A stretch of 64,000 nt of DNA, taken from positions 1 to 64,000 of the forward strand of contig JXTB01000562.1 in NCBI GenBank assembly GCA_002914805.1. The letters run 5' to 3'. The notes beneath the pieces are model-generated. The model did no database searches, was not told where the DNA came from, and saw nothing but the letters and a program-made list of their open reading frames with translations. This DNA is from Parasponia andersonii. Taxonomy: Eukaryota; Streptophyta; Magnoliopsida; Rosales; Cannabaceae. The translations under genes and the position numbers were made by a program. Below, one piece after another: positions 24,298-37,765 of this stretch (positions are counted from its first letter, which is position 1; every line of letters begins with the position of its first letter).

Positions 24298-25027
24298 ATA
24301 ACTCAGGCATGAGATTCAACCTTGATTCTCATTCCATTTCCTTTAATAATGTACTGAACACTTTAATGGGAAAGCTTTGATTCCTATTCTTTGATATTCT
24401 GATTACTTCTTAATCCGATATATGCTTTCTTATTCATATAATAGACCACTAAACATGTCACTACATAGTTTTTATTTATGGCCTTAGTTTTTATTTATGG
24501 CCTTAGTTAATAAAACAAGGGAAAGTAAATGAGGTACTAATTAGTAATACTATATTTTTCTTTTTCAAGTATTTATTTTGAACAAGAATATCAGATCAGA
24601 TGCTTATCAAAGAAAAGTTTAAAAAAGGAAAGAAGGAGAATCTTAAAAAAGTAGAGGTTGTATGGCCTACAAAAAGAGGCAAACACAAAATTGTACTATT
24701 CGCCTAATTCCTCAAAAGACTTCCAAGTATGTAGGGTTTTTAGGATTCTTGTGTGCATATGGACTTATCTCTCCTGTGCCCATACACATTTGATTAATAT
24801 ACCCTCAAAGTTATTATTATTAATGCTTTATATAATATGTAAAGCCTAATCGACCACTAGATAGTTCATTAGAGAACCTTTTTATTTGTAGAACTTATTC
24901 TATTAAAAAATACTCCCCGAAATCGCTAATTAATGTTTAAAGCATCATTAATTTGATAAGACTAGACCAGAAGAATATTCTTTATCACCATATAAATGAT
25001 CAAGGTTGAGATCAACTTCACTAAAGA

Positions 25028-25072
<45 letters not shown>

Positions 25073-27825
25073 CATATATTTGCTTGTATTTTAATTTTGA
25101 TTGGTTATTTTTTATTTAAAGCATATAGCATTTACATACAACTAAGAGAGAAGGCAAGCATTCAAAACATTAATCAAACAAAAAAGGAAAATTATATTGT
25201 CTGATTACATATAATTAAGCATATTTCTGGTAGGATATCTGTCTGGAAGAAAATATTTAGTGGAGATTATATTATTAACTGCAAAAACACTACACTTATC
25301 TTTTAAAATTAATTAAGTCATCATATGGGGCTATTACAAAGTCTTGTTGATCAGAACAACAGAATAAAAGAGTAGTTCTCTTTTGCTGTCTTTAACTACT
25401 TTGGGTTAGGTATTAGCATGTACATAACATATAATGCTAGAAAATTAATGAATGCAAATATAAAGAAAATTATTTTAAAATAGGATCAATTTGTGGATGG
25501 TTGTCAGTTATCCGTACACCAGGTATTCAAAAATTCAATTATAATAGTTTTATTAACTAAAACTTCCACATTAGTACCTATATATATATATGCACATTTC
25601 ATATGATTAGGCATATATAAATTAAAGTGTAGGGAAACCATATTCCACAAATGGTACTATTACTAGTACTCTATATAGCCTGTATCGAACTACTTTAACC
25701 CTTCTCCTTTTGCGATTGATGTACAAATATTGTTAATGATTCTTGATATTTATAGTCCCCTACAATTTAAAAAACCAAGTGTTATTGTATCCTTTAATTG
25801 CTTTTGGACGACAGTGAGGACAAAGTTCTTTCGTTTGAAAAAAAAATTATTTTCATCAATTAAATAACAAAATTCAGCACAAAAAATTGAACTATATAGA
25901 TAAACCTAGTAATAAGCAATCAATTATGAAACGCCATCGTATTTCCTTTATGATCAAGGAGGAAAAAAATGTATACGAGAATATAAATGATATGTACATA
26001 ACTCTACAAAAGAATAACTCTTGATAGAAAAGTGCCTATGAATTATTATATAATTTAAAATCAGTGTTAAGCATAATTTACTGACTAGCTAGCTAAAAGG
26101 AAAAACATGGATAATAATAATTAATATGCAAAATTGAAATTTTCTTTTTCATTTTTTTTTTTCATGATTTACATCTGTACCAATTTTAGGAGCTAGGAGA
26201 GCACAAAAATTAGGATGCATAAAGGTTCTCATGACTTTTGCATAACGAATAAATATATATCATGATCTGAAATATATATTTACATCTGTGAAGTTAAGAT
26301 CTATGCCTTCATTTATATAAATTATTCTATAAGGTTAATGTTATTTTTATACTTTGTTTTTTTACTATTTGTAATTTATATCTTATGTTTTTTGGTTATT
26401 ATTAATATTAATTTTTATATTTAAAACGTATAATAAATTTATACATTTTTAGATCAAACACTAATTTTGACTATCGAATTTATCAAAACTCTTTTTTTAA
26501 AAGTTAAGGATATATATTTTAATTCTTAATTTAAATTTGAAACTAATTAAAATTAATATTTAAATAGGAAATACTTTTTAAAAAAGAAGCAAAAACATAT
26601 AAATATTAAATATTATTTATAATCATATTTATAAATTTTAGATTAGTTTTAAATTTAAACTTCTTTTCAAATATGTATTTATATTTAAATTTTAAATGAT
26701 ATTTTAGTAAATATAATGGAGATCTAAAGATTATATAAATTTATTACAAGTTATAAATCTAAATATCAATATTAATAATAACTAAAAATAAAATATAAAC
26801 TAAAGTCAAAATGCAAACTTAAGTATCCCTTGTTTTATATATCTATTTTATTAAGTGTTTTAAAGTTAATATGTTATTAGAGATTTTGTCTTCTGGCCCT
26901 AATTAATTAACTAGGTCTTGCTAATTAGTACTACTAATTATAAAGTTGAAGTTGCATAATTTGACCGAACCTAACATTTTTTTCTTTGAAAGTCCAGAAG
27001 ACAAAGCCTAGCTTGCCGTCAAATAGAGAGACATTCATAATTAAACCTAATGTGTGAGCTAATAAAACACTAATTGAGGTTAATTATCAATTCTTTTTAG
27101 GTACTGTTTTGGTTTGATCAATCCGTAACATGAAACGTGCACAAATGTCGTCCACTCGTTTTGAATATATAGTACAAAACATAGGAATATTTTTTTATTA
27201 AACAAACTAGAGCTAGAGATTTATTAAGACCATTCAGATTACATGAATGTATGTCTTGACGAGAAAAGATGAAACTGTAGATGAAGAATGTGGGGGATGG
27301 TGGGGGGGACCATATGAGCTTGATGGATTTAGTCTTTCAAGATGGAATTAAAAATTATGCAAATTAACAAACCCTATTCTTGTATGGTGTTCAAGATACA
27401 GCTAATATATTCACAAATTAGACTATCCCTTAATACCAAGTAAAAGTAGAAAGACCTCACGTACGATATATTACTTGTGACGATTTAGAACAAATATTAT
27501 TACTCAAAAAGTTTGGTCATATGCTAAAATTAAGTTCCACTAGGATCAATGATTTTGGGATTTGATAAATTAAAATTGTACAAATCAATTTGTTTATCTA
27601 AGTTGTGTTCTTAAAATTAAAGTTAAAATCTCCAAATAGTTATTCTTAATAGCATCATTAGTTAGGTACTCTGCATTTATCTAAGCCTCGAAATGTTAGT
27701 TTTTAGTGTCATTGAAATTAAAAAGTTATAATGTCCATTCTAACACTACAAGTTGTGTCCACGTTTTCCGCATGATATGTCTCATAAGCTAGCATGAACA
27801 TGATATATACACATACATATGCATC
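24298..27825. other. AT-rich intergenic region upstream of NF-YB
   Basis: A (TA)n microsatellite lies at about 25028-25067 and a 19-bp tandem pair at about 24467-24504. The rest shows no coding region or defined element. Distal regulatory DNA of the NF-YB gene may lie here but cannot be pointed to. Confidence 0.4.
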
Positions 27826-27832
27826 TATAAAT
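27826..27832 (+). promoter_or_regulatory. candidate TATA box of the NF-YB gene
   Basis: TATAAAT lies 127 bp before the NF-YB start codon in a short AT-balanced context, a plausible plant core-promoter distance. This is inference only, since the surroundings are AT-rich. Confidence 0.3.
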
Positions 27833-27958
27833 TTAGAAAAGAAAAAAAAAAGAAGAAAAGAAAAGAAAAAAAGTGAGCTAGGGTACTGCTTAATGCTTCT
27901 GTATTAACTGGAGAAATAATAAAGTTTAATCGTCATATTGTCTAAATAGTTTGTAGAA

Positions 27959-28453
27959 ATGGTTGATCCGGAGCAAGATCGACTGCTACCGATTGCCAAC
28001 GTGGGAAGGATAATGAAGCAAATTCTTCCCCCAACTGCCAAAATCTCAAAAGAAGGCAAACAAACAATGCAAGAGTGTGCGACTGAGTTCATAAGTTTTG
28101 TGACTGGCGAGGCTTCTGACAAGTGTCACAAGGAGAATCGAAAGACCATCAATGGGGATGACATCTGTTGGGCTCTGAGTGCTCTAGGGTTTGATAACTA
28201 CGCGGAGGTTATAGTAAGGTATTTACATAAGTATAGGGAATCTGAGAGAGACAAGGCCAATCAAATGAGTAAAGGAAATAATAATATTGGTCCTCCTCAT
28301 CCTACCACCACTAACACAACAACTCGTTCTGATCAAGACAAAGTTATTGGAGATTCAGATCATGATATTCATGCTAGAAGTACTAGTACTACTACTCCAA
28401 CTCTAATGGAGTTTAAGATCATTGAGAAGGGAGATCACATAACTCTCTTATGA
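27959..28453 (+). CDS. NF-YB4: nuclear factor Y subunit B, NF-YB4/5-like
   Basis: The 164-aa product is intronless, as is common for this family. Residues 7-95 form the NF-YB histone-fold core: [18 protein letters not shown], the [20 protein letters not shown] helix, [20 protein letters not shown] and [13 protein letters not shown]. The core carries the DNA contacts at its N-terminal end and the NF-YC dimerisation surface, and the trimer with NF-YA binds CCAAT boxes in promoters. The [11 protein letters not shown] segment and the C-terminal FKIIEKG tail resemble Arabidopsis NF-YB4, with [10 protein letters not shown] as in NF-YB5. The tail (100-150) is Asn/Thr/Ser-rich and of low complexity. 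NF-YB proteins have no nuclear signal of their own and enter with NF-YC. Orthology to one member is inferred. Confidence 0.92.
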   Translation: MVDPEQDRLLPIANVGRIMKQILPPTAKISKEGKQTMQECATEFISFVTGEASDKCHKENRKTINGDDICWALSALGFDNYAEVIVRYLHKYRESERDKANQMSKGNNNIGPPHPTTTNTTTRSDQDKVIGDSDHDIHARSTSTTTPTLMEFKIIEKGDHITLL

Positions 28454-29649
28454 AACCATCTTGAAGAAGAATGAAAGTACTAGTACTAGCTACTGTTGAG
28501 ATCTAGATCATGTGCATGTGTCTCATCAAGTCTCAACCAATCACAAGATGGCTATATATTTGCTTCTCATCTATATATGTATATGGACAACCCAGTTGTG
28601 CTAATCTCATCAGATCATCGGGCAAGTACTCAAGCTTATTTTCTTTATCATTTATCTTAATATTTCTTCTTTGCATTTTCCCTCTTTCTTGACTAGCTAG
28701 GGATCAGGAAGAAGCTTTTGAATAGTGAATTGAGCAAAAGTACTTGTGTATCATTGTCTTCTGGGTTTCGGATACATGATACAGATCATGCACACACTGG
28801 ATTTAAATTTAAGGCTTATAAATGGTGGAATGTATCTTCTTTCATATATGAAGAAGTAATCAGTTGAAAGTAGAATATACAAAATCTACACTACAACTAT
28901 AATTAACTATAGTTGTATATTTATATTTGAATGTGTTCAAATTTTATCCTCTTCCAATTTTCTCTCTGATCTCTCTGGCCTAAAAGTGTGGATAAATTTA
29001 ATTTCTAGTACTGCTGTAGTTCAAAGAAATCCCGATATGAGTTAGATCTCTAGTTATATTAGTCTCCTTGATGTCCAAAACCACAGTTGTATTTGAAGTA
29101 TTTGTATAGTTCAAAGAAATTCCAACATGAATTGATCTCTAAATTGATCAATTACTGTGTATCACTGATCAGACAGCCACCATCAGTAGTATGTAATAGT
29201 AAAGAAAGAAAGGAAACGTACTCTTTTAAGAAGGATCTTGTTGGAATAAACTTATGTGTATTTTCATTTAGCTATACAACTGTGCGTTTTTAAATCTTTT
29301 TGCTTATATTTATTGTGTTTCTAAATGTGAATTGTATCCCCTCTAGCTAGGTTTTCATACAGCCATATGAATATATATAGCAAATTAGCTTGAGAAGTAC
29401 CAAATACTAGCATATAATTATTCATATCACTCAACAATTAATAAGTACATTAATGTTGTAAATTGTTAATTAAGCTGATGACGATCAAGACTAATCATGT
29501 GAAGTAGTGCAGGAAATCGTCTATCAAGAAAATAGGGAAGCTATCTCCCTTAACCAAACTTCCTTTAATCATCGGCATCATTCCTGTTGCAAAATATATC
29601 TCTTTATCATATTGCCCGATTCTATATAATCGAATTTTTCTTGCTCCGA

Positions 29650-29688
<39 letters not shown>

Positions 29689-30700
29689 CTTTCTTTTCCT
29701 GAAATCAAAATTTTGCCATTAGTCACAGACTACGAATTACGATTTTAATTGTGTGTGGAGAAAATACAACGTTTTATTAAGAGAGCAAATGTAGTTTGGT
29801 TTATATGCATCAAATAAACTAGAGAGAATTTCTAAACAAATTAACTGCTACAGTAACATTGGATAAATATTGTAATGAATGTACTATGTTTAGGGTTTGC
29901 TTAACCCTAGAACCAGGGGACCACTAAATTCTGGCTTTTGATAACATGAATTACCGTGAAAATCCAATGAAATCTCAGGCATGCTTATATTTTACTATAT
30001 GCTTATGGATGTGGTAACCTTCCCATAAAAAGATGATTGTAAAGCCCTAATACTAAAATTAGAATTTGTCAGATTTTGGGTTTTCAACATTATGCAACCT
30101 AGGGTTTCTATCATTAGCTCTCCGGGGACCACTTCTCAACTATCCAATTATTCTCTCCCTCTACTCAACCTAGGATTTCTATATTTAATATCTATCTTTA
30201 TATACATGAGAAGAGATCATTAAAGCTGTACAGGCAGAGAGTATTAGAGACGTAAGTTCTAAAATTGTATAAATCCAAATTTTTCAAAAGTATTTTAGTA
30301 ATTTAAAAAAAAATTAAAAAATATAAATATATAATCTTTTAATTAAGTAGTGGAATTCACTTTTGATTTTTAAATACACTTTTTCTTTTTAATTTCCTTT
30401 CTCGACAATTTTCCTACACTCTTTTTTTTTTCCCCCCTTTTCTTTTTCTATTTCTTCCTTCCTTCTCCTTTTTCTTCTTCTTCGTAAACTTTAGCAAAAT
30501 TAGCCACTACATAGACGGCAAGTCCAAACTTCTCTCTTCACGACCGACGTCGACTTTTTCTGGCAAATTAGTTTTGGTATGCCGATTTCTAAGTTTATTT
30601 AGACATTTTATAAACTAATTTGTGGCATAAATATAATTATTTTTGTGAAGTTGTTCTTATGACTGTAAAAATTATATGAGGTGGAAAAAAAGATTGAATC
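28454..30700. other. 3' flank of NF-YB and intergenic DNA
   Basis: The first 250 bp are probably the NF-YB 3' UTR. A pure T tract of about 37 bases lies at about 29649-29686 and could be the tail of a minus-strand retroposon, but no body was recognised. Nothing else is supported. Confidence 0.4.
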
Positions 30701-32816
30701 ATAAATTTTTATGATGGTGTTATGTTAAAATAATATCCGATTAGAGAGAAATCTTAAATTAAAAAACATAATATTTTTTTAATTTAGGACAAAAGTGATA
30801 TTTTTACAAAAGTGAATACTATGGGATTGAAATCTGTTATTATTCAAAGTGGGCCTTGGGCTGAGCTTGGAAACTGTCATTTTCTAAAATTTATGCAAAA
30901 ATAACATTTTTACAAATAATCAGCAAAGTTTATATTGTTTCAAATATTTTCGAAAGTAAAATTTTTCTAAATAATTTTGTGATAATGATATTTTCTGAAA
31001 TATTTCAGAAAAGTGATATTTATTTAAATAAACAACAAAGATGATATTATTCCAAAAAGAGACATTGTTATAATTCTCGGATTTAGAACGCTTGGAATCT
31101 CAAAATTAATTTTTGATTTCAAATTTGGGTTAAATGATGTTAAAAAACGAATTTTGATATATAATATCGTTATATTTCGAAATGACACAAATTCCGAAAC
31201 TCGTAAATAATATCATTTTGCGTACCACAGAATGGGTCCGAGAATGAGATCCAACTTGGATAAAATATTTATCTAACCTACTATTTTTGGGTACTCTCAA
31301 TTCAATGGTGATCTTTATTTCTCCATCTGAGGCTCCGGTGGAAAAGTTACTTTTTCAAGTGGACTTACTGGGAACCTAAAACGACAGCACCCAAGTAACC
31401 AACATGAGATTCTTCAAGTGTTATTGGCCTGGTATAACAACCATATCGAGATAGGAGATTCAATTACCTTATTTTCTATTATTTTTAATAAAAATTAGAA
31501 TTTTTTGTGAAAAGTGAAATTTCGTGAATTTATTTTATTAAATTGTTTTGAATGATTATTTTGGAAAACTGTGAATTTGTGAAATATTGTGAACTGCTCT
31601 AGATATTTTACTTATGATTTCGTACAAATTTTATACTTGAGATTTGATTAATCCATTGGAATTGTACTGTTGGATTTTAAAATACAAAATAGATTTTTAT
31701 TTAAAAATTAAAGCATGTCTAGGATATTACTGTATGGTTATTTTTACTACTCATCATATTGTACATACCATAAGATCATACATGAGGTCCATCTTAGGCA
31801 TCCCGGTGTTTAGTGGGCAGTCATTATTTTTGCTCTCGGTGAGAGCTCATAAACTTGCACGGTATTTTCTGATTCTCCTATTTGGTAGGTATAGGTATTT
31901 AGTTGCCATTCCGGTTCGGTAGACATAGACATATGGGTGTCCCTTCGATTCTCTAGGATTAGGTATCAGACAAAGAATACTCAGTACATGTAGTATGAGT
32001 TACTCTAGTTCATGATGAGAGGATGTGAGCACAGGATTATTTAATTTGGGATATATGCACTACGAATTATTTACATGATTTCTTTTTACTAATTTTGAAA
32101 ATGATTCCTTGATGATTTCAACTTGCTTTTGATTAGATATATTGTGAACTGTTTTCAGAACAACTAACCATACATGGAATCTAAAAATAAATGTTTTTCC
32201 AAAAAGGTAATTGGGTATCCTACTGGACATTTTATGATCACCCCCCTACTTCTTCCCCTTTTTAGGTGTCGATTTATTTTATGGTAATTATTCTGGTAGT
32301 TTGACAAGTATGTTTGGCATATGCTTACAGTTCTAATCCTCTTCATTGGTTGGTTCGTACAGTTCCCGTTCCTAAGTCAAATTTATTTAGCTAATAGTAG
32401 TATATTTACTAAGCGGATGTAAGAGGATGATTTCTATATTAAATCGAGTACTTAGAAAAAGATGATTTTATGTATTGAACAATGGGCCTAGGATTTTAAA
32501 TTGAACTCATTCATTAAATTTTGTGAATTTATAAAAATTTCTAAATATATTAATTAGGATTTTCTCTAATCTTATAATGAAGAATTTCTTGGAAATTTAA
32601 AACTAGTGGATAAGATCAAGATTCTCAAGTTTGTCCAATCTTGAAATTTATTTACTTTAGAGAACTAAAACTTAAATTTCAAGTACTCGATTTTTCTTGA
32701 AGTTTAGAAATTACTGTTTATCACTATTTTTACTTAAAATTACTAAAAGTCACAATCTTGGATTTCCGGTCATGACAAAAATCACTGAAATAGACTTTTC
32801 GACCAATTAACATTAC
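30701..32816. other. repeat-like intergenic DNA, possible old LTR sequence
   Basis: The text around 31430-32400 (GTATAACAACC, repeated pieces such as TAGGTATAGG and GGTATCAGAC) and the end near 32760 (GGATTTCCGGTCATGACAA) have the flavour of Ty3/Gypsy LTR DNA. No ends, primer site or coding region were found, so this remains unassigned. Confidence 0.25.
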
Positions 32817-32819
32817 TTA

Positions 32820-33504
32820 GGGGTTGTTTGGTATTGGTTAAAGTTTGGATGGGAATAAGAATGTTGGAGTCTCTCGTATTTGGTAAAGAGTATTAGGCTT
32901 TTTTGAAACTTGGGTAAGTAGATACATCAGGACTTACTTTGCTAGGGAATGGGATAATATGAAAGCAATCTAAAGTGGTGAATTTCATATGCCTCATAAA
33001 CTTAAAACTAAGAGTCCTTCACTCGATTCCAGAAAATAACACGCTCTAAAAAAAATAACACATAAAACTGTATATAATCTTAAAAAGTACACAATTCTAA
33101 AAAATAACATATTAAAATGTATACAACTTAAAAAAATATACGATTTTAGAAAATAATATATCAAATTGTAAATGATCTAAGAGTATTTTGAGAGTTTTAT
33201 AATTATTTTAAATAAAAATATTTTTTATTTTGTGAGAAATTAATATTATTCTTTTAAAAAAATATGTTTATTCATTATTAAAAAGAAGGGCCCAAATGGT
33301 TACTTTAATTATTTTGTATAAAATACAAAAATTCAGTACATTCCTGGGTCTAACCAAGCATAATTTTCTAGCATTCCTGGGAATCATGAAAAAGATTTTA
33401 GTATACAACCAAATATAGTTTTTCAGGCTTCCAAACAATCACATTACCCTCTTCAACTTTCTCATTAATCTGAAAATTTGGAACTCTCCGTACTAAATGG
33501 CCCC
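32820..33504. mobile_element. PIF/Harbinger (Tourist-like) MITE
   Basis: The terminal inverted repeats are GGGGTTGTTTGGTA at 32820 and the complement of GGGGCCATTTAGTA at 33491-33504 (11 of 14 matching). They are flanked by the 3-bp duplication TTA (32817-32819 and 33505-33507), the Harbinger signature. The element is 685 bp with no transposase reading, hence non-autonomous. Confidence 0.75.
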
Positions 33505-33507
33505 TTA

Positions 33508-35655
33508 ATTACAAGTAATATAGTGTGTGCATGTATATAATATGTTTAAATAGAAATTAACATGCGTGTATAAAAATAAAAAATAAAAAAAACTTAGCTT
33601 CTATTCTCTTTTTCTCTTAAAAACCCCCTACCATCGATCTCACAATAAGTCAAAGAGAAGTGTTTTGATCTCCTTCTAAGCCTTTCCTTTTATCTATCAT
33701 CCCTGATCTCTTTTGGGGATGAGAGATCTTGTTTTTTCTTTTTAATTTTCAAATAAGTCCATATTTTGATATGATTGTAGTACTACATTTATGTGAACTT
33801 TTATACCACATGATATTTGATCTATGTGGGTTTTAAATTTCGTTTATTAGATCTTGAATTTGAAAATTTTTCTTTGATTTATATCTATAAGGCAGATCAT
33901 AAGTTGATTGTTTCAGCGGACGAGGATCTCATTTGATATTGGAATCATAGTCTATATGCCAAAAACACAGTCCAGGCAACAAGTGAAGGACAATTATTTT
34001 CGAGTAGTCCTTATTATTTATTTTTTCTTAGATAATTATATTAGCCTACAATTTTTATTGTTGTAGTGTTTGTGATTATTCGTCTCATTTTTTAGGAGTT
34101 TGAAATTGTAATTTATTGTATTTATACTGTAATTAAAGCTTTTTAATTTTTATTAATATTATTCACTTAAGGAGTTCGTTTATATATATATATATATATA
34201 TATAATATGTCTAGAATAACTTCGAACATATCAGGCTACAATATTATACACGTACGCATATGTCCAATAATGAAACGGAAAATAGTATTGTGATGGTTTT
34301 CTTGATTGAATTTAAATTGTTTAAAAAAAGAAAGAAACCACGATATTATGTAGTCTTCATATTAAAGTCGGATGTTATAAATAGCTATGCTTTATTCTAT
34401 GGGCTCAGACCACAAAATATAGTTGGCATAGAATTATAGTGTTGAAATATGTCGTTAATTTCTCTCTCTTTTTTTTTTTTTTTCTTTTCCAAATATATGT
34501 ATATAAAGAGAACAATATCAGAAGTTGGCAAAGTACTAACCACTACCATAAACTATATATATTTGTCATTGGCTATCGACTTTTGATAGAACGCATTCGA
34601 AAGCCTCAAAATTTTGAGAATAATTAATATATAATCCAGATAATTGATCGTGATTAACCAAGTAGTACTATGTGATTAATTGGTTTTCTTGATCATGTAA
34701 TTATTGACACCGATTCACGGGACATAAGCTGCTTCTGTTGGTTCCAGCCATGGAATCGCGGTATCGGGCTTCATAAGTACTCGTTAACTCTCTCCATATT
34801 GTCGTTAACTCTCTCCATATTATCAACTTATTTTAATATGTCAGCTATTAGTCATGTGGACGAGCTTTGGCAACAGTGATCAGTACTGCCCCAAATTATA
34901 ATTTATAGCAAAACTAGCAACTGAAATTTGAACAGTGCACCCTTTTTGCACGACAAAGAGAAAATTGCCTTCGTGGTTCTCCACGTGACTTTCAAGAAAG
35001 TCCGACAAAGCTCCCCCAGAAAAACATGTAAATATATCTATGACAGAGTGATCTTCTTTAGAATTAAAACTATTTATTTTGCCTCATATTCCAAACACTT
35101 TTCTTTCAGAGATTCATAAACATTATCTTAATGACGGAACTTGGTTATATCAATTTATGTGTGCATGAGACAGGTGTGCTTCAATAACATCATATACACA
35201 GTCAACCTTTTAAAATATCACCCACTTAAGCCTAAGATTTTAGATGACCCCTTGCCACATTAACTTTTTCAGTGGAGCAAGCATTAATATTTATGTAGTA
35301 TATATCTAGGCCTGTCAAAACTGCTTAGTAAAACCCCTTTGTTTGGCAAGTTCCAGTAAAGTCTTTGTCGTGTAGCGTTATTTTATTTGTCAAAACAAAG
35401 GCTAAGCTAAGCGCATGTGGAATTTAGATTCACATTCGTTTATTCTTCTATGCAAGAAATCGAAGTTAAGCCCCATAAGAAGGCACAGCATGATCTTTTT
35501 TATTATTATTTTTGGAGAGAGATTAATAAAAAAATTAGAATCGACTTAACGAATCCGATCTCCGATCTCACTTTGTTTATAGGATGACATTTTGAAGGGG
35601 GTGGGGGGGCACAGGAATTTGAGAAGGAAAACGACCCAAAATAAGACTGGAGGTT
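33508..35655. other. intergenic region, nothing coding recognised
   Basis: Contains (AT)n at about 34181-34204 and a 21-bp tandem pair (34781-34801 and 34802-34822, TCGTTAACTCTCTCCATATT). No supported gene. Confidence 0.4.
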
Positions 35656-35664
35656 TAGAACGAA

Positions 35665-36933
35665 AGGAAATTGACGCGGCTAGTCTGCTTTTTAGTCGAG
35701 TGGACTTTTATGGCCCCTTATTTAAAAATGACTTTTATAGTTTGAAAAAGTGACTTTTTCAGTCTCATGGAGGGAGAAAAAATAATCATTTTAAAATTAT
35801 TATTTTTTTGTCATTTTATACATAGTCACAAATTTGTGTGTTTTATATGGTTACAAATATTATAAATTTTTAAGATATGTGCAGTGTCGTAAATTTGGTG
35901 AGTTATAATATTTTTGACATAATTTCTAGATATATTTAAAAATATTACATTATTTATTATTTTATTACATTTTATCACAATTTTGTGATAAATAATCACG
36001 TCTCTTTTTATATCGTTACAAATAATTTAATATCGTTACAAATATTGTCACTTCACATTTCTAAAAAAAATAATATCTAATCTGTACCTATAAGTCACAA
36101 AATTTGTGACAACTGTACATTCTTTAATAAATCTAAATTGCATCTCTCCACAAAACCTGGAAATGAAAATTAAGTTCTTGAATACCTACGAGGTGTAAAT
36201 CGCAGGGCAGACGAATAACTTGATTTACAATTTTAATTCAAAAAGTTATTCCAAAAGTTTCCAGAAACTAGAAAAAAGGAAAAGAAAAAAGTCCTTACCA
36301 ATAATTTGCAAAGCATAAAAACCAGTCCTTCGCCTTCGACCTCGTCTCCAACCTCTGGTTCTGCCTCCCTGTCCTCCCCATGTGTCACCACTAACCCACC
36401 TACTCCTCCTTCCTCGGAGCCGATGGCTTCTTCCTTACCACCGCCCCCAACTTTGCCTACTTGCGAATCCTCAAGCACGCCTGGCGCGTGATCCTGTCGC
36501 TTCGATTCTCCTATATCCCCCCCTTTCTAGGCATTTTTGATGATGGCCCCAGTTCGTCATTATCGATGGCATCAGATTCATCGGGAACTTAGATGATATC
36601 GAAGAACGTCTTCATGTGGAGTCCACATATACAATCCCAGTTCTGATTCCTGGGACCTCTTCTCACCTCTGCCAACAGATTTCAGATCTGGTAACTCGTT
36701 GCAGTCCCTGTCCTCGGCCCTGTTCCAGGGCTGGTTTTACATCTAAAATGCGTGAGAGGCACGAGATGAGGAAGAAGCCGCAGATCTGGAGTCACTATTT
36801 TTTGGTTTTGTTCTTTAATCTATGACGAGGAAGGGCGTTTCAGACTTTTTATTCTCTGGTTAGAATGTCATTATGAGAAAAGGATTAAAAAAGTCATTTT
36901 ATCTCAAAATGAGACTAGCCACATCAATTTCCC
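35665..36933. mobile_element. Mutator-like element with gene-fragment-like core (2)
   Basis: The ends AGGAAATTGACGCGGCTAGT (35665) and the complement of GGGAAATTGATGTGGCTAGT (36914-36933) form inverted repeats. They are flanked by a 9-bp target duplication, TAGAACGAA (35656-35664) and TAGAATGAA (36934-36942), the Mutator signature. The core (36300-36830) is unusually rich in G+C and C, unlike the flanks. One frame reads QSFAFDLVSNLWFCLP, then GADGFFLTTAPNFAYLRILK, then RFSYIPPFLGIFDDG, interrupted by stops. It looks like captured host coding sequence of a protein I do not recognise. This fits a Pack-MULE. Confidence 0.7.
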
Positions 36934-36942
36934 TAGAATGAA

Positions 36943-37765
36943 TAAGATTAATGTCCAATGCAAGTGAAAAAAAACTAGTCCTCTAGCTGCAGAACAGATC
37001 AGTGAGCACTAGTTCTGTTTTCCTTTGTAAAATCTGTTCTCTTGGGCTCATATTAGGTTGAAAGGAAAATAGAAAAGGACATGGATAGGACTAGGAGAGC
37101 CATTTTTTACGTTTTTAAGACTATAATGATATAGTGATTTTTTTAAGACTAAAAAAGAAACTAAGGAGAGGAATAATTTCCAAGCTTGCCTTTTAGCCAA
37201 AAGTGAAAATGGTAGGTGAAACATTAAATGTTCTTCTTTACTTATCTCCACAATCCAATCTGCCACCATTTTTTCTTTTGCATTCTCATTCTCTCTTTTT
37301 CTCTCACTTCTTCTTTTTCTTCTTCTTTTTCAGTTCTCTCTCTAAAGATAAGAGGTTTCATTTTTGTCTCTAGAAGAATATGAAAATTCTAAATTGTTAA
37401 CCCAATTAATCTCTCTATCTCTATGTCTCATTGTTTTTTATTTCATTTTCTCTTTCTCTCTCTCTCTTCTAGTTCATGCTCTCTCTCTAGCTCTCTCTCT
37501 TTCTTTGTTAACAGTTTTGTTTCTCAACAGCTATTTGACTATTTTGTAAAAACAACTCAGTTAGAAAGATATAAGGATTATATTAGGGAGTTATTTAGAT
37601 TTTGAGGTAAGTAATGAAGTTTTGTTCAAGATTAGTTTTTTATGGTTGATATTAAGTGAGTAATATTTGAATAAGGACTATAATACTGAGACACGAATTA
37701 TTATGTTAAAAATTCCACATTTTAGTATATTCATCATCTTTTTAATATCTTATAGATCTCGTTGT
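36943..37765. other. intergenic, pyrimidine-rich (CT)n stretch
   Basis: 37275-37520 is rich in (CT)n and CTCTCTT runs on the plus strand, as seen in plant 5' leaders, but no coding region follows. No supported gene. Confidence 0.4.

Noticed and set aside
36306-36491. Pro/Ser-rich open frame, and its minus-strand Gly/Glu-rich partner (36233-36478)
   Set aside because: Both come from the C-rich captured fragment. The more protein-like reading is in another frame with stops, so neither is treated as a gene.
37364-37605. Leu/Ser-rich open frames
   Set aside because: Translation of a (CT)n microsatellite-like tract.
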